A stretch of 64,000 nt of DNA from Polytrichum commune (GCA_950295325.1 OX485806.1:35900001-35964000), one strand, 5' to 3'; positions 13,101-25,049 are shown, counted from the first letter of the stretch. The notes: generated from the letters alone by a model not told the origin. Numbers and translations are program-made.

Positions 13101-13272
13101 GGTTTGTTTCAACCAGGGCATATACTCCATTGATGAAGCGAGAACAATGAAGGCGGCGGGTGCTGATGCTGTATATGTGAGATGTGAAGTCCTACAGGGT
13201 CCCCAGTCCTTGGAGAAGAACCCAGAGGCATTTTTAGTGGATTTGGCCAACGCCATGAGTGGAGATGATTAA
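10180..13272 (+). CDS. Plastid-type IGPS-like TIM-barrel protein, 8 exons, 360 aa
   Basis: Exons 10180-10699, 11002-11079, 11241-11290, 11590-11653, 11916-11971, 12147-12227, 12497-12574 and 13117-13272 join in phase to 361 codons with a TAA stop. Residues 1-80 are Ser/Arg/Cys-rich and end in LQVSCAG, which resembles a chloroplast transit peptide and cleavage site. The rest follows the indole-3-glycerol-phosphate synthase (TrpC) barrel: EVARLSP (150-156), VVRRDWIIHPLQ (205-216), VVEV (254-257) and GIN (275-277). Family enzymes use Lys in E-x-K, Lys in RKDF, and a Glu-Ser pair near the end. Here these positions read Ala152, Arg208 and Met308-Val309, and the SPSKG loop is lost, while Glu256 and Asn277 remain. 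I infer a barrel that no longer makes indole-glycerol phosphate. It may bind a phosphate ligand or be regulatory. The product is unlikely to act in tryptophan synthesis as such. Confidence 0.85.
12882..13040 (+). repeat. 80-bp tandem duplication in the last intron of the TIM-barrel gene
   Basis: Two adjacent copies share ATATGGAGGCTAGTCAAAAA-like and ATACAGAATTTTTGCAATCT words, beginning near 12882 and 12962. The array lies 80-230 bases upstream of the last acceptor (13115-13116). It carries no coding signal. Confidence 0.7.
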
Positions 13273-14585
13273 TTAGCATTCCAACTCCTTGGATCATATT
13301 CACCATCAGCTTGTTGTTGCATAAATTTTTGTTGCATCATTTATGATATGAAGTATTTCTGCAATAGTTTGTTTGTCAAAAGAGAAAGATCAAGCTTTTG
13401 TTGCAAACTTCCAAATCAAGCAAGGAGGGTTTCATTTGAAAGACCTCCAACGATTTATCTCATGGTGATACTCGTGATGTTAAACATGTTGGCGAAGGTT
13501 TCAAATTTTATTCATCATCCACCAGGGTCTCCTGTCACATGGTTGGACCAGAAGCAAGTCAGGAGAGAATTGGCAATCCTGGAAATGAGCATAGTGAGGT
13601 AGAAGCACCTATGGTCCACTTTGAGCACTACAGTTCCTTATCTAACATGGGAAAAAATACCACAGTATTTGTTTAGCTATTACATTATGACCACAACAAC
13701 ATTGAGATCACATGAATCGGAGCATATCTTATTTATGTAGAAATGCTCGAAGTCACAAAATATCATGTGATCCCTAGTTTGATAGGGGATGCAAATTGGG
13801 ATGTGGTTTTGTTGTTTGGAGCTCATGTAATCAGGTGTGGTTATGCATCTGCATGCTCTTGAGAAATAGCCATGTGACCCCAAGTTTGCACACCCTCATC
13901 ACACTCACTTGAACTTAACGTGGTTATACATCTGCAATTGCTTGATTTGTTGATTGTGTGTGTGTGTGGGGGGATAAATATTTGTCAATAATCAAATGGT
14001 GCACAATTGGAAGTTGATGGAAGCTGCCCAACTATAACATGAAGCAGTTTGACTAAATGTGGGGCTTGCATAAGATTTTCTGTTGTCATAGTGGCTTGAA
14101 TATATCTTGGCTGAAGTTCTTGCCTTTTGATGATGGCCTTGTTAGACAATAGCTGGGTTATGAGTCTTTTGCTCATGGGGTTTTTTGTTGGCGCTTTCTA
14201 GGCAATGTGTAAAAAATCAAGTCAAAGTATGATTTTGTAACAATGGGGTTCATTCAAATTCAAATTCAAAAGACTCACATAATAACCCCCAATATATTGA
14301 CCCCTTTGCACATGCGTATGCGCTCAAATTATTCCTAATGAATAAGGTAGCCAAGACGAAGGTTGTGCATTGCGATCTCTTGCCCTCAAACATAGTTCTG
14401 CATGTTTAAACCGACAAAACTATCAACATGATTTGCAATTGGGAATCCACCACACGGATTATTTTGGGAGTCAAGATCCCTGTGGGGTTACTCATTCAAG
14501 GGTGGAAGGGAGTATACCAAAGCATGAGGTTGGTGGGTGCTGAAGTATTTTTTTTACATACGTGGAGAACTTTAGGCCTTGGAGG
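13273..14585. other. Intergenic, no gene seen
   Basis: This follows the stop codon of the TIM-barrel gene. It holds its 3' untranslated region and then AT-rich sequence, with a short TG run near 13957. The open frames here overlap on both strands and show no family match. Confidence 0.45.
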
Positions 14586-15135
14586 ACGGCACCCTGGGTG
14601 GTTCGCTTAGTGCATTTTAAAAACGATGGGTAGCACAATATACGGAGGATTGAATTCGTTTGACATAAAATTTATAAAAGAATTTCAAATAACGAAGGGT
14701 CCATTAAAAGTGGGCAGTCCCATTATAAGTAAGGTAGATAGGTTCCAAATGTGGGCCATTCCTTTTGTAAAACTAATATAAGGGCTGAAAATAAGGATCC
14801 TAGAATGTAAGATCAATTTTGTACGCATGCCACACGAGGGATGGATGAAAAATGGCTCATCATTTGCCCAAAAATGAATGAAAATCGCAATGCTTGTTAC
14901 TAGTCGTCTTCTTGCACTGCCATTTGTAAAAAACACCTAGGGTTTTGTTTCTTCCTAGAGTCCGATGTGTATTGGGCAACTATTTGTTGAAGTTCTTCCT
15001 TGTTGAACTTATGGTAACAAAGTCTAGCAAGTATGTCTTGTTGTAGTTGGTTTAGGATCTTCTTTGTAGAGCCTCCTTTGTAGTTGCTTTAGGATTAGGG
15101 GCGGCTGTGAAGTTCCATACAAGGTTTCAATTTTC

Positions 15136-15876
15136 ATGGTCTTTCAGTTATTTTGGAGGTGGTTTAGGGTTAAGAGTTTCCATGTGCAGCTTGTGATTGT
15201 TTGTTCTGCTTATGTTGGGGCGACCGTGTTGGTGTTTACAAATTTCAACTCAAGTGGAGATGTGGACTATGGAGGGCGATTTTGCAGTGCCATAATATTA
15301 CAACAAGTTGAAGGTTTTTGAGGAGGAAATGTACGCTTTGCTCGAGGTTTGTTTGGAAGAGAAATCGGCACTAGAGTGGCCGTTTGAGTTTTGAGACAAT
15401 GACGATAAATGTAGGATTCAACAGAAGATGGGGGGTTTGAACAACACAATTGGATCTTCAGCCATTGCCACACCCAACAACCTTGGGATTGCATGGACCT
15501 CACCAATGAGGAGTGTGCCTCCAATTTGAAGTTACTCCCGTGTTTGGCCGTCATCAATAACTGTGCGAAAGAATTTGTGGTCAACATGGTAGGCTCTGGT
15601 GCGTTTCTGCTCGCACAAGCCGATGTCGTTGTGTTTCCTCCACACTGGCGTGTATGTTGAGGGTTGGCAATCATCAATAGCTTCGACGGCCACATGGAGT
15701 TGTTGCGTAAGTCATGGATTTTGAACAACCCGATGCTTGACAGCCTTCGCACGAGGTTTTTTGCATGCCTTGACGTAATAGACCTCTATGCAATCTGTCT
15801 GCACCTCAAGTTAGGTTGGTTGCAAGAATACTTTGTCCGTCATGGTGATAGTTTGGTTGACAATGTGGGAGTCTAG
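15136..15876 (+). pseudogene. Decayed open-frame region inside the inverted repeats
   Basis: The plus-strand frames at 15136-15321 and 15664-15876 and a long antisense frame (15267-15752) cover the same stretch, which is GC-richer than its surroundings. The frame at 15664 has coding-like residue use (for example LDSLRTRFFACLDVIDLYAI) but I recognise no domain. Its position between inverted repeats suggests remains of a transposon gene. It could also be captured host sequence. Confidence 0.3.
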
Positions 15877-16025
15877 GTAACCCCTACTCTTAGATCTTGA
15901 TGTTTGTATGTTTTTGTTTTTGTTTTTTGTTTTTGTCGTAAATCATTTGTTTCTTTTCGTGCATGATTGGACACTAAGGTATGGGACACATAACATTAAG
16001 TAGCAAGCCCGAATTGACCTTCTTA

Positions 16026-16065
16026 AAAGAGCATCAAACCGGCGCGTGCCGGTTTGATGTTCTTT
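16026..16065. repeat. Near-perfect 18-bp hairpin with a 4-base loop
   Basis: The left arm 16026-16043 and the right arm 16048-16065 pair over 18 bases with one G-T mismatch around a GCGT loop. The core is CATCAAACCGGC and its complement. The GC content is far above the flanks. It could be two short transposon ends meeting head to head, or an RNA hairpin. Confidence 0.7.
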
Positions 16066-17543
16066 CAAGAGCAAAAGTAACACTAAGTTTGAGTTTTACT
16101 TAGGCTATTTTAGATCTATTTGGGTAGTTACTTTCAATGCTTAGTATTAATTATGTCGGTTTCTAGGACAAAACTAATGCCAAGTGGTGATAAAGGTTCT
16201 AATCTAGGCTAAATTACGATTTTAACAAATTTAAATAGCTATAAAGCAACGGGAAAGTTGGTTAGGTCAAAAAGGTCGTTGCACTTTTTGGAAAAGTCTC
16301 CCGACACCCGCATTGGAAACCTCTTTGATACCTTTTTGAAGCTTCTATATTTGATTAATTATCCATTCATTCACCCTTGCTTTGCAAACTTTTCCCTTCT
16401 TGTTGAGGTAAATTTGCGGGTACTCAAAGGGTACCCTCTTAGTATTGCTACTTAATGTTATGCAAGGCTACAAAGGTTTGTTTTATTTTGCATACCTTAA
16501 ATCCACTTGCACAGACTTGTAGAGAACCACAAGATTTTTGCATAGCTGCGATTGCAGTTTTTTTAAGTTTGGGTTAGACTTTTACAGAGTAGATGTTGTG
16601 CTTGTGAACACATGTTCACTCTTGTTGTGTTTCCGCCCTAACCCTCATTTTTTGATGCATGAAGGTGATGTTCTATGGGCTGTAAACTACAAATTTTAAC
16701 GCAAAATTCAAACTACAGTATGCTTGAATATCCTTATGTTCTTCATCACTTGCAATTATATGATATCATTTAGGTTATGATCTTATGTGATGTGATTAAT
16801 GATATACATATTTTGCACAACGTAAGATTTGTTTTGATAAGCACAAGTTTTTCACCTATATGACAAGTTTTTGCACTTAGTTTTTGCAATAGTATGTATG
16901 CTTTATGCCTTTTTGTTGCCATGCTTTACTTCCACCACTTTTGCATTGAATGTAATTTTAGATTAATTTTTTTAATAAAAAAGAATGTAGACTACAAATT
17001 TTTTTGCAATGACATGGGTAATATAAGTAATGATAGGGTGCAATAAAATAAGCCATTTTAGAGAATTAAGTAATTATAGGGAGCTTCTAATTCGTGACTT
17101 TGAGGTAAGTAGCCCTTAAACAATTACCCCTGTGCCACACATGGCACACACAAATCCTATAGAGTGCCCTACTCGAGGACGGCATTGCTCCCAAGGCTTC
17201 TTGGCACACTTTCTCATCTTATGTAATTTCGGTTGGCAAGCTTGCCTTGGCAAGATGAAGTAGATGTGAGAATGATAAGGATTATGTTTTTACACACGAT
17301 CTGCACCATTATGACACAGTGTTAGGGATGAGTTTAAAAAGCATGGCCCACACTAGTGCTAGGGTGTGCACAGCTGTTCTCAAGGTAGTGAACAAGATTG
17401 TGCAAACATATGTGACGGCCAACACATTTGGACGTGACACCCAAAGGACATTCCTTATGGTAACAACTTTATTTACTAGGTGGTGTACTTTCTACAACAT
17501 CACTAGAAAGTCAAATGTTGCAATAGTTACTATACCAACTGCA

Positions 17544-18698
17544 TACCGTACGTTAAGGGCAGCTTCGGCACAAAATAATTCTAAAAATAGACGCCGAAAA
17601 TTTTGGAAAATTATTGAGATTTTTTGCCGAATATAAAATTAATTAATTTTCAAAACTGCCGAAAAGTAAGAAATTTTAACTTCTCACTGGAATTTTACTT
17701 ACACTGGAAGCATATATGAAGGAGAGAAGGTGCTCCTTTTGTAATCAAGCTCACTTACATTAGTCCACAAAGAATATGGGTTAAGAAGTAGCAAGACTCT
17801 AAGTGAGGCTTTTCAAATGTGTTGTACACAATTTTTTGGAGCCCAATTGAGCATAGAAGATGAAGTTTTATAGAATTTTGTCCAACTAACAAAAGTTGAG
17901 AAATCAAGTAATCTTCCACCTCCAACAAGTTTTGTGTCAAAATAAGTCTTTATGCGAAAGATATGGACAAAACATTGCAGCCGTGTAAAGATCAAAAAAT
18001 TAAAATGCGTTCATAACAGTTTTTCAGAGCTCATTTGTGCATAGAAGATCAACATTTTTGGAATTTTGTTGCCCTAAGAAAAGTTTAGATTTCAAGTAAT
18101 CTTCCACCTCCAACAAGTTTTGTGTCAAAATAAGTCTTTATGCGAAAGATATGGACAAAACATTGCAGCCGTGTAAAGATCAAAAAATTAAAATACGTTC
18201 ATAACAGTTTTTCGGAGCTCATTTGTGCATAGAAGATCAACTTTTTTGGAATTTTGTTGCTCTAAGAAAAGTTTAGAAATCAAGTAATCTTTCACCTCCA
18301 ACAAATTTTATGTCATTTGAAGACTCTATGCAAAAGTTATGCGTGTTATAAAAATGAAGTCTAACTAGGTGCTTCACCTCAAACTTTACATATCCCATAT
18401 GCATTGTTGAACACAACTCCACTCTACTTGTATAAAGCACAGAGCATTCTCAACTCTTCACAAAATCGTGAAAGATTTATATCTTTTGTAAAACTCTTCA
18501 CACAAATTGTGAAATCGTGAATTAACATCCTTGTTTACTATTAGATAATAACTTCTTGGATGTATGCCGAAATTGCATTATTAAACTATTTAAAATGCCG
18601 AAATTTTTAGTAATTTTTTTTTTGCCGCCGAACACTGTTTTTTAACTTTTAATAATTATTCGGCAAGAGAGCGCCGAAGCTGCCCTTAACGTACGGTA
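17544..18698. mobile_element. Non-autonomous DNA element, 26-bp perfect inverted ends
   Basis: The left end TACCGTACGTTAAGGGCAGC is followed by TTCGGC, and the right end is its exact complement (26 of 26 bases). The next 100 bases on each side carry GCCGAA words and A/T runs. The inside holds a 188-bp tandem array and no coding frame. I found no convincing target duplication, so the superfamily is open. Confidence 0.65.
17870..18350. repeat. 188-bp tandem repeat, about 2.5 copies
   Basis: CAAGTAATCTTCCACCTCCA starts at 17905 and 18093 and, slightly changed, at 18281: an exact 188-base period. The first two units are nearly identical over 100 bases; the third diverges after 60. Internal arrays of this kind are common in non-autonomous transposons and can hold transposase binding sites, but no such site is shown here. 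Confidence 0.85.
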
Positions 18699-19600
18699 GT
18701 CTACAGTCGGCCTCCAGTCGACTGCTAATGGGAGCAATTGACTAATAGGCATGTTGCTCCCATTAGCAACCAACTTTATAGTTAATTGCACATGAGTAGT
18801 TAACTAGGAAGTCGATTGCTATTAAGAGCAGTTGATTTCTCATGTGAGCAATAGTCTCCTTAGTCGACTTCCATAGTAGCAGTCAATTGTGAGCCCAATA
18901 TGGTGCCCACATGTGTGTTTAGCTCTTAAAACTCATTTTTTAGCTCTTAAAACTCATATTGTGCAATTCCGACATGAGCCATAACAAAGCTCATGACAAC
19001 TTTACACTCTTCTTCTTGAACCTTGTAGCCACGGGTGGGTCACTCTAAGGCATTTTTGTGCACCACGTGCGGCTGGGGTTTTTTTTGTTTTGGGGCTATT
19101 TACCTTCAAGGGTTGAATTAAAGCCTCCCTATAATTACTTAAATTTCAAAAATGGCCCATTTGTTTGCACCCTTTCATTACTTATATTGTCCAAGTAACT
19201 GCAATTTTTTGTACTCTATATTCCTTTTAAGTAATAAAAGCTAATCTATTTCCTAACGCATTGACGAGTGTTAAGGGAAACCATGGAAACAAAGAAGGGT
19301 GCAAACAGTAATATCATTGCAAACAAAGTTATGAAGAAAACACATAGGAGACCATAGCAAACATACTAAACATACCTTCTAGGATCCTTATCTTCAACCC
19401 CTATATTAATTTTACAAAAAAATAATGGCCCACATTTTATGTCCATCTAACTTACTTATAATGGGACTGTCTACATTTAATGGCCCCTTCATTATTTGGA
19501 ATTCCTTTATAATTTTTATTTCAAATGATTTTAATCCTCTTTATATTATGCCGCACGTCGTTTTTAAAATGCACTAAGTGACCTACCCGTGCTTGTAGCC

Positions 19601-20830
19601 TAGTCCCACTATTGTTATTCAGTTAGACTCATGAATATGAGGCTACGAAAGGTCACCAAAGAATTCAAGAGCACAAAAGATTATATTCAAGTAATTTCTA
19701 AAGATTATTAAATAACTTGAATATGAAATTACATAAGGAAAATTTTAATTCAATATACTAAGCCCTAGTCTAAAAAATTTTGACCATCGGAAGAAACATG
19801 AAATGAGCAATTACTTGAGTATATAATATAGTTCAAATAAAAGGCATAAACTAAGAAATTAATTCCTAATTCATTGGCCATGTTGTGATTTGCCTTGTGT
19901 TTGCCAATGAAAATTAAACTGGCCAAGATCATGTAAAAGACCATTCTTTGACAATGTAATTAAAACCAATATTAATAAAAGAAATCTAAGAAATCTTGGA
20001 AGGATGACTACACAACAATTCCAAGTTACACAAAAAATGTTTAATTAACATGCGATTATTTACTACACCAAAGTGCCCTTCGCTTTGGTAAAGAGACTCG
20101 AATAGGATACTTTATGCAAGATTATTGTCAATGGTTGTGCCTATGCTTGTGCACCGCACTTGGTCCACTAAAAATACACTCATTACCAGATTATTGTCTA
20201 GAAAATAATGTGAGATCGAGTAACTATCACCATATGCTTGTATTGTGATTGAATGATTTTGGAATCTTTATGGTAAAAAAAATGAATTGCAACTCCAAAA
20301 CCCGAGGTTACTTGAAATAATCACGTGATTGTCCTAATAAAACTTACCTGAAGCATCTAGATGACCAAAAAATCACCTTTTAAGTCTTCCTTAAATGTTT
20401 CCTTGAATTATTGACATATCCAAAATCTTAACTACAGGTTGCCCACACCTAGTTGTAGATTGACCAAGCTCAACTTGCCTCCCTTCACTACGGACTTTGA
20501 CTCCATGCACAAGCTCAAACAAGTCATCACGCAAGATTCTTCTTTTTATGCTAATATTTTTGTTGTGTTGACTCCATTCGCTATTTATACAATAGCACCA
20601 ACACACACACACAATTACAATATTTTTTTTTCAGGTACATTTCAACCCTAAGCGTCCTCAGTGCTACTCATTCACCTCAGTTGTGCCTCGCTTCCCTCAT
20701 TTTTATACTTTTTCATTAGTATCTCTTCAATGGTGGGTGGGTATGAGCGTTATCATGAGGCAAATTCTTACATGATATGAAAAAATTATGATATTGTTAA
20801 TTTGTTTTGTTTTCATAGAATGGAATGTAA
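19601..20830. other. Intergenic, no gene seen
   Basis: AT-rich sequence with scattered stop codons in all frames. A CACACACA run lies near 20600. Confidence 0.45.
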
Positions 20831-20837
20831 TAGGAAA

Positions 20838-21104
20838 AGTTAGGAGTGATCACCTAGTTGTCTAGAGTTAATGATTGAGAATTAGAATGTCTGTTGTTTA
20901 AAGTTAGATAGTTGGCTAAAGATAGTGAGTTGTCTAGAGTTAATTGTTAAAAGTTAAAAAGTTAGTTGCTTAAGATTAAATATTTGGCGAAAGATAGTGA
21001 GTTGTCTAGAGTTAGTTGTTTACAGTTAGATAGTTGTCTAAAGATAGGAAGTTATCTAAAGTTAGCTATTTGGTTGTCTAAAGTGTGAATGAATATATAA
21101 AAGG
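20838..21104 (+). repeat. Degenerate minisatellite followed by a TATA-like box
   Basis: Units of roughly 20 bases built from GTTGTCTAAAGTTAGATA recur from 20838 to 21083, followed at 21094-21104 by TATATAAAAGG and a CT-rich stretch. Repeats ahead of a TATA box are typical of the U3 part of a long terminal repeat. No second repeat copy or retrotransposon gene is visible, so this is at most a solo or decayed LTR. Confidence 0.4.
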
Positions 21105-21435
21105 AGGGGGAGAAGTCTTCCTTTCCCAACGTATTTTGTCTCTCATTTTTCTCTCGTCTATGTTTCCTTCTTAAGTTTTGATTTCTCCTATCTTTGGCTT
21201 GTGCTAGTTGCAGCTAGGAACGCGGTGTTTTTCCTTAGCATACTTCTCTACACAATAGCCTCCCCCCCTCCCCCCCAATTGTTGCTTGAAGCAGCTAATA
21301 TGCAATTGTTTGGGCATGGTGTGAATTGTCCTAAAGCAATTTCACGGCTTTGTGTGATCAAAGTTCGCATTATTGAACCCTACCTCTCACTTTTGTATTT
21401 GTCCCTTGGGGAGGTCATTAGTGAAATCATAGAAA

Positions 21436-22026
21436 CAACGTGCGATAAAAATTAAGGTCTAATATATTCATTGTAGATTAATTTGAAAAAAACGTACATA
21501 TAATATAGGGGGTTTTAAAATAATGAAACATGTTTACATGTAGAGTACCATCACATATAATGGCCTCTTTTATCTAGTTACTACATGTAAAGGATTATGA
21601 AAAAATTTACTAGGGGTAGCGGGTCTAGGGTAGGGTCTGTGCTAGTGGATGAAAACAAGTATTTTTTTTTGTTGAAAAAGCTTGGATAGATGACTTCGCA
21701 AGCTAGTTGGCTTGAATGTTATTGAACCAACCTATCCAATGTGAAGTTTATGTTTTCTACCTACGTGTCGAAAGGAAAAATTTCAGTGTGTTGTTTGAAT
21801 TGCAATTTTCTTTCTAGTTTTCTTTCGCAGTTTAAGTAAAATAGGGTATTTTTGAAGGATTCCCCAAAAAATTTATAATTATTGATAGGGTGTATTAAAA
21901 CACAAGCATTTACCTTGATTTTGAAAAATATCATACCTTATAATATTTTTTGCAAGGTAAATAGCCCCCTGATAAATAAGTCATGAGCGCACGTGCATGC
22001 ATTAATATAAGAGGGAGTGACCTCCC
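21436..22026 (+). repeat. Dispersed repeat, copy 1 (copy 2 at 36991-37552)
   Basis: Starting at AACAACGTGCGATAAAA and ending at TAAGAGGGAGTGACC, this segment matches 36991-37552 in the same orientation over about 570 bases at high identity. Shared landmarks include GGGGGTTTTAAAATAATGAA, AATGGCCTCTTTTATCTA and GCAAGGTAAATAGCCCCC. It has no coding frame. It is probably a non-autonomous transposon whose family is unknown. Confidence 0.7.
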
Positions 22027-22230
22027 CAAGATTTGTCCGCTACCCTCTTTTCCAATCCCATCAAGTCCACACATGACCTCTATGGATGGGATGTCCTACA
22101 ACATGTAGTTTGATCCAGACCACCTTGGATGGTGCACTACATTGGACATTTGGTTCATTATGGTCCAATCTAGTCCACCCTAGATTGGGCATTACGATAG
22201 ATGTCCGGTCCATTTCAGTCCAATTCAATC

Positions 22231-22353
22231 CCCCCCCCCCCCCTAGATTGAGTATTGTACTAGTCGTACAGTCCACTATGGTCTTATTTTATTGAACCTT
22301 GAACAAGTCCAAAGTGGGAGGGATAAGAAAATTATATATATATATATATATAT
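22231..22353. repeat. Poly-C tract and TA microsatellite
   Basis: A run of C at about 22231-22242 is followed by a perfect TA dinucleotide repeat at about 22334-22354. Similar poly-C or poly-G runs occur at 27290, 36731 and 37552. All are prone to slippage and to sequencing error. Confidence 0.7.
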
Positions 22354-23215
22354 AAAGAAAACCATTGCCGCAATTTTAATTGTGTTGCATAGGTGAACAA
22401 CCATCATGGAATCCATATGCTCTTTGATAAGGGATTTTATCTAGAAATGAACTTACAAGATATTTGTGGTTTAACCCAAGGTCAAGGAAATACTCTTCCA
22501 AGAGTAAACATTGCTTGTGGGAAATGTAACAATCCCAACATGGAAATACAACAACACAAATGATACCTATGCACAAGAGGGACGTGATCATGTCCTGAGG
22601 GTGCATTGGAATTCTGTGCTTGTAACATGAGGGTGTACAAAAGGGTGTTAATTATGACCGTGGTTTACAAAATATACATAGGGTTAGGATTTATTTATTT
22701 ATTGGCAATATAGATTTATTTTGGGTATTTTATGGCCTATGGCACATTAGACTTAAACGTACATTGACAACAAAGGCGACTAAGAAATCATGATACTTGA
22801 GCATTCATATCTATGGAGAAATTTTCATTCAATTTCATCTCCAATCAATGAGAAAGCCAATTTGAGAGACACACCGGTTTAAAACTTGGCAGACCCTTGT
22901 CTAATGCTCTACAGAAGTAGACGTCCTTACAAAATTCTAAAAACGTTAGACCACCATGGCTCCAAGCCTAGTTTCCCCTGCCCCACTACTCCATTTATAG
23001 TATTTAGTGTCACATGCGTAATAATTTCACTTACATTATTTTGAGGCATATGCTAGGTTACATTGATGATTAACAATTTCACCATAAGTGTCACCTCATG
23101 ATAACTGGCATTCAAGTGTGCTTACTTATGTCTTGGCATGAGTATGTTTTATAATGTTATGAGGTGCATGCCTATGTTACACACTGGTCTACAAGTTGAC
23201 CAAAGTGTGCACAAA

Positions 23216-23337
23216 TGACACTTGCCATTAGTATGCTCAAGAATATCTTCCTCTTGTATACTAAAATGTAAACACGTGACACTTGCCATTAGTAAGCTTA
23301 AAAATATCTTCCCTTGCATACTAAAACGCAAGACTAT
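23216..23337. repeat. 61-bp tandem repeat, two copies
   Basis: TGACACTTGCCATTAGTA begins at 23216 and 23277. The copies share AATATCTTCC and ATACTAAAA and differ at a few bases. The surrounding 22.6-24.8 kb shows no gene. Words such as TTTAGTGTC and ACACTAAATG recur there, as they do in the repeat debris at 46.1-46.4 kb. Confidence 0.7.
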
Positions 23338-23816
23338 CATCTAAAATGTCCCAATGTGCTACTCTAAATGTCATAATGTAGATATTTTTCCACTTAAAGA
23401 AGTTACTTGTGTTGGCGAATGGAATCATATTGGCAATCAATATTTGGCGCTAAATACCATAAATACACTCAACGGTGTATTGGAGCTCTCCCGTCCCTGA
23501 ACATAGTTCTCGCTCTTAAGTTAGCGTGTGCTCATTGCTCTCCCAGACGCTCCGTGCTCTCTTTTGGTGGTGAATGCTACACTAAATATGATATTTAGTG
23601 CCACCAATTTTATTGCTCAATACTAATTGTAAATTGCGGTGTAGTGTCACCAACACTAAATGTTAACCTAACATTATTTGTCATTCCTTGTAATTTTTTT
23701 CTTCGGGATTATACATTTACAGTATTGCAGTTGCTGTCACTTACCAAGTGATTTTTTTCCAATTTTCAATCATCTATGAGAATATCGATCACAAGTTGCT
23801 GACAAGAGAAGGTAGT

Positions 23817-23912
23817 TTTGGCCAATGGATGAACTCATCCATCATCCATGACAATACTTTTTCACTTATTCATAAGAAGTGTCATCCAAAAAGTTACCAT
23901 AGTGACATTAAA
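23817..23912 (+). repeat. Dispersed 90-bp repeat (second copy at 40803-40893)
   Basis: GGCCAATGGATGAACTCATC and the following 70 bases recur at 40803 in the same orientation, including CATCCATGACAATA and CATAAGAAGTGTCAT. No coding function is visible. It is probably part of a transposon family with larger, diverged ends. Confidence 0.6.
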
Positions 23913-24828
23913 TACCATATGACACTAACTAACATATTTAGTGTAGTGTTTTGTCTTCAAACCTTTGTTTGTGAGGTGGGAGGCATCAATGTGTCTTGCA
24001 TAGTCCTTTCTCCATGGCTTTGGCTTTGGCTTAATATGTGCCTCGTCTCTTTCGCTCGCATGCTTGAAACACTAGGGCTAGGCCTTCTATGAAAAAACTT
24101 TAAACCCGAGTTGTAGGAGAGACTGAAAGTTGGGTTGGGTTTGAGGCAAGCAAGGTTATGAGAGTGGTATTGTGTGAGCCATATCATCATCGACTTGCTC
24201 TTTCTTGTGAAGTTCTATAGAGTACACTCATCGTCGAGTCGGGCAGTTGTGACGGGTGGAAGGGTGAATGTGTGAGGGACAGAGTTCAGACTATCTAAGT
24301 GATCTGCATTTTAGTGAAATGCGCTCAAAAGGAGTATTATTCAGTAGATGGAATGCTTAATGCCTTATAATATAGTATGCTTCCTTAGTAAGCAGATGTT
24401 GGAAATAAGAAAATGTTGTTTTGCTAGTCATTTTGAAGTGTTGCTTGCACACTTCACAACACTCTTCCTACATGTTAGAGATCGTCGTTGTTGTTAGATA
24501 TTTGTTGTGTGTGGCATCGTTGCATATGCCTGCTTGTGGATAATTTGGTTCAGGGGAGGGAGGAAGGAGCGGAGGAGTATGTGGCTACAACCTCCGTACC
24601 TTTCAAGCATCTAAAGTCAAGCAATTCAAATCCTCCATAGAACATTCAACCATCACTCACCTTGTTCCGACACAATCTCGAAGATCTAAATGACCTGAAA
24701 CTCCTCCTACCAAATCACCTTTTCCAATCTCAAATTTCCTTACGAAGCTGCAACAAATCTATCCACAACACCAACTATGACAGCTAACTTGGGAAAAAGC
24801 GCTATTTAAGAAGCTATATGCCTTGCAG

Positions 24829-25049
24829 CACTGAGCGGGGAGATTTTTGGGCATAATCGGTTGAGAGTCTGAAGATTGCAAGTCCAACCGGTTACATGTT
24901 GACAGCCTTCGGTTTTATTAAATTGGGGTATATTCTATAAATTCCTCTAAAATGATCGGTAATTTTCCTGCAGTCTTGAACTTCAACCGGTTATTTCTCA
25001 AACTCAACCGGTTCATCTGTAACTGACTGCCGGTTCTCCCCGATCATAG
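24829..25049. mobile_element. hAT-type MITE, copy A, 221 bp, 8-bp target duplication
   Basis: CCTTGCAG lies at 24821-24828 and again at 25050-25057: a perfect eight-base duplication. The ends are CACTGAGCGGGGAGA and the complement of CTATGATCGGGGAGA. CCGGTT words recur through the element. An eight-base duplication with a CA...TG end indicates the hAT superfamily. It belongs to the same family as the copy at 46492-46707, in the opposite orientation. Confidence 0.9.

Larger units (their letters stand above)
16957..19255. repeat. Nested inverted-repeat pair, about 150-180 bp arms
   Basis: The left arm (about 16957-17110) matches the complement of the right arm (about 19080-19255). Shared words include AATATAAGTAATGA, AGGGTGCAA, TTAAGTAATTATAGGGAG and GAAGTAAATAGCCC-like ends. 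It lies inside the longer inverted pair at 14590-19600, and the TACCGTACG-ended element at 17544-18698 lies inside it. This layering suggests successive insertions. Confidence 0.55.
14590..19600. mobile_element. Long inverted repeats, about 230 bp, 4.5 kb apart; decayed long-TIR element
   Basis: The left arm (about 14590-14830) and the complement of the right arm (about 19370-19600) share CTTAGTGCATTTTAAAAACG, CAGTCCCATTATAAGTAAG, TGTGGGCCATT and AAGGATCCTAGA, with many substitutions between. Long inverted ends over a few kilobases suit a Mutator-like or similar DNA transposon. Between the arms lie broken open frames (15136-15876) and later insertions. I could not find a matching target duplication, so the element could also be two oppositely oriented copies of one repeat. 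Confidence 0.45.

Noticed and set aside
15267-15752. 161-codon minus-strand open frame
   Set aside because: No domain, biased composition, and overlap with plus-strand frames; treated as part of a decayed element.
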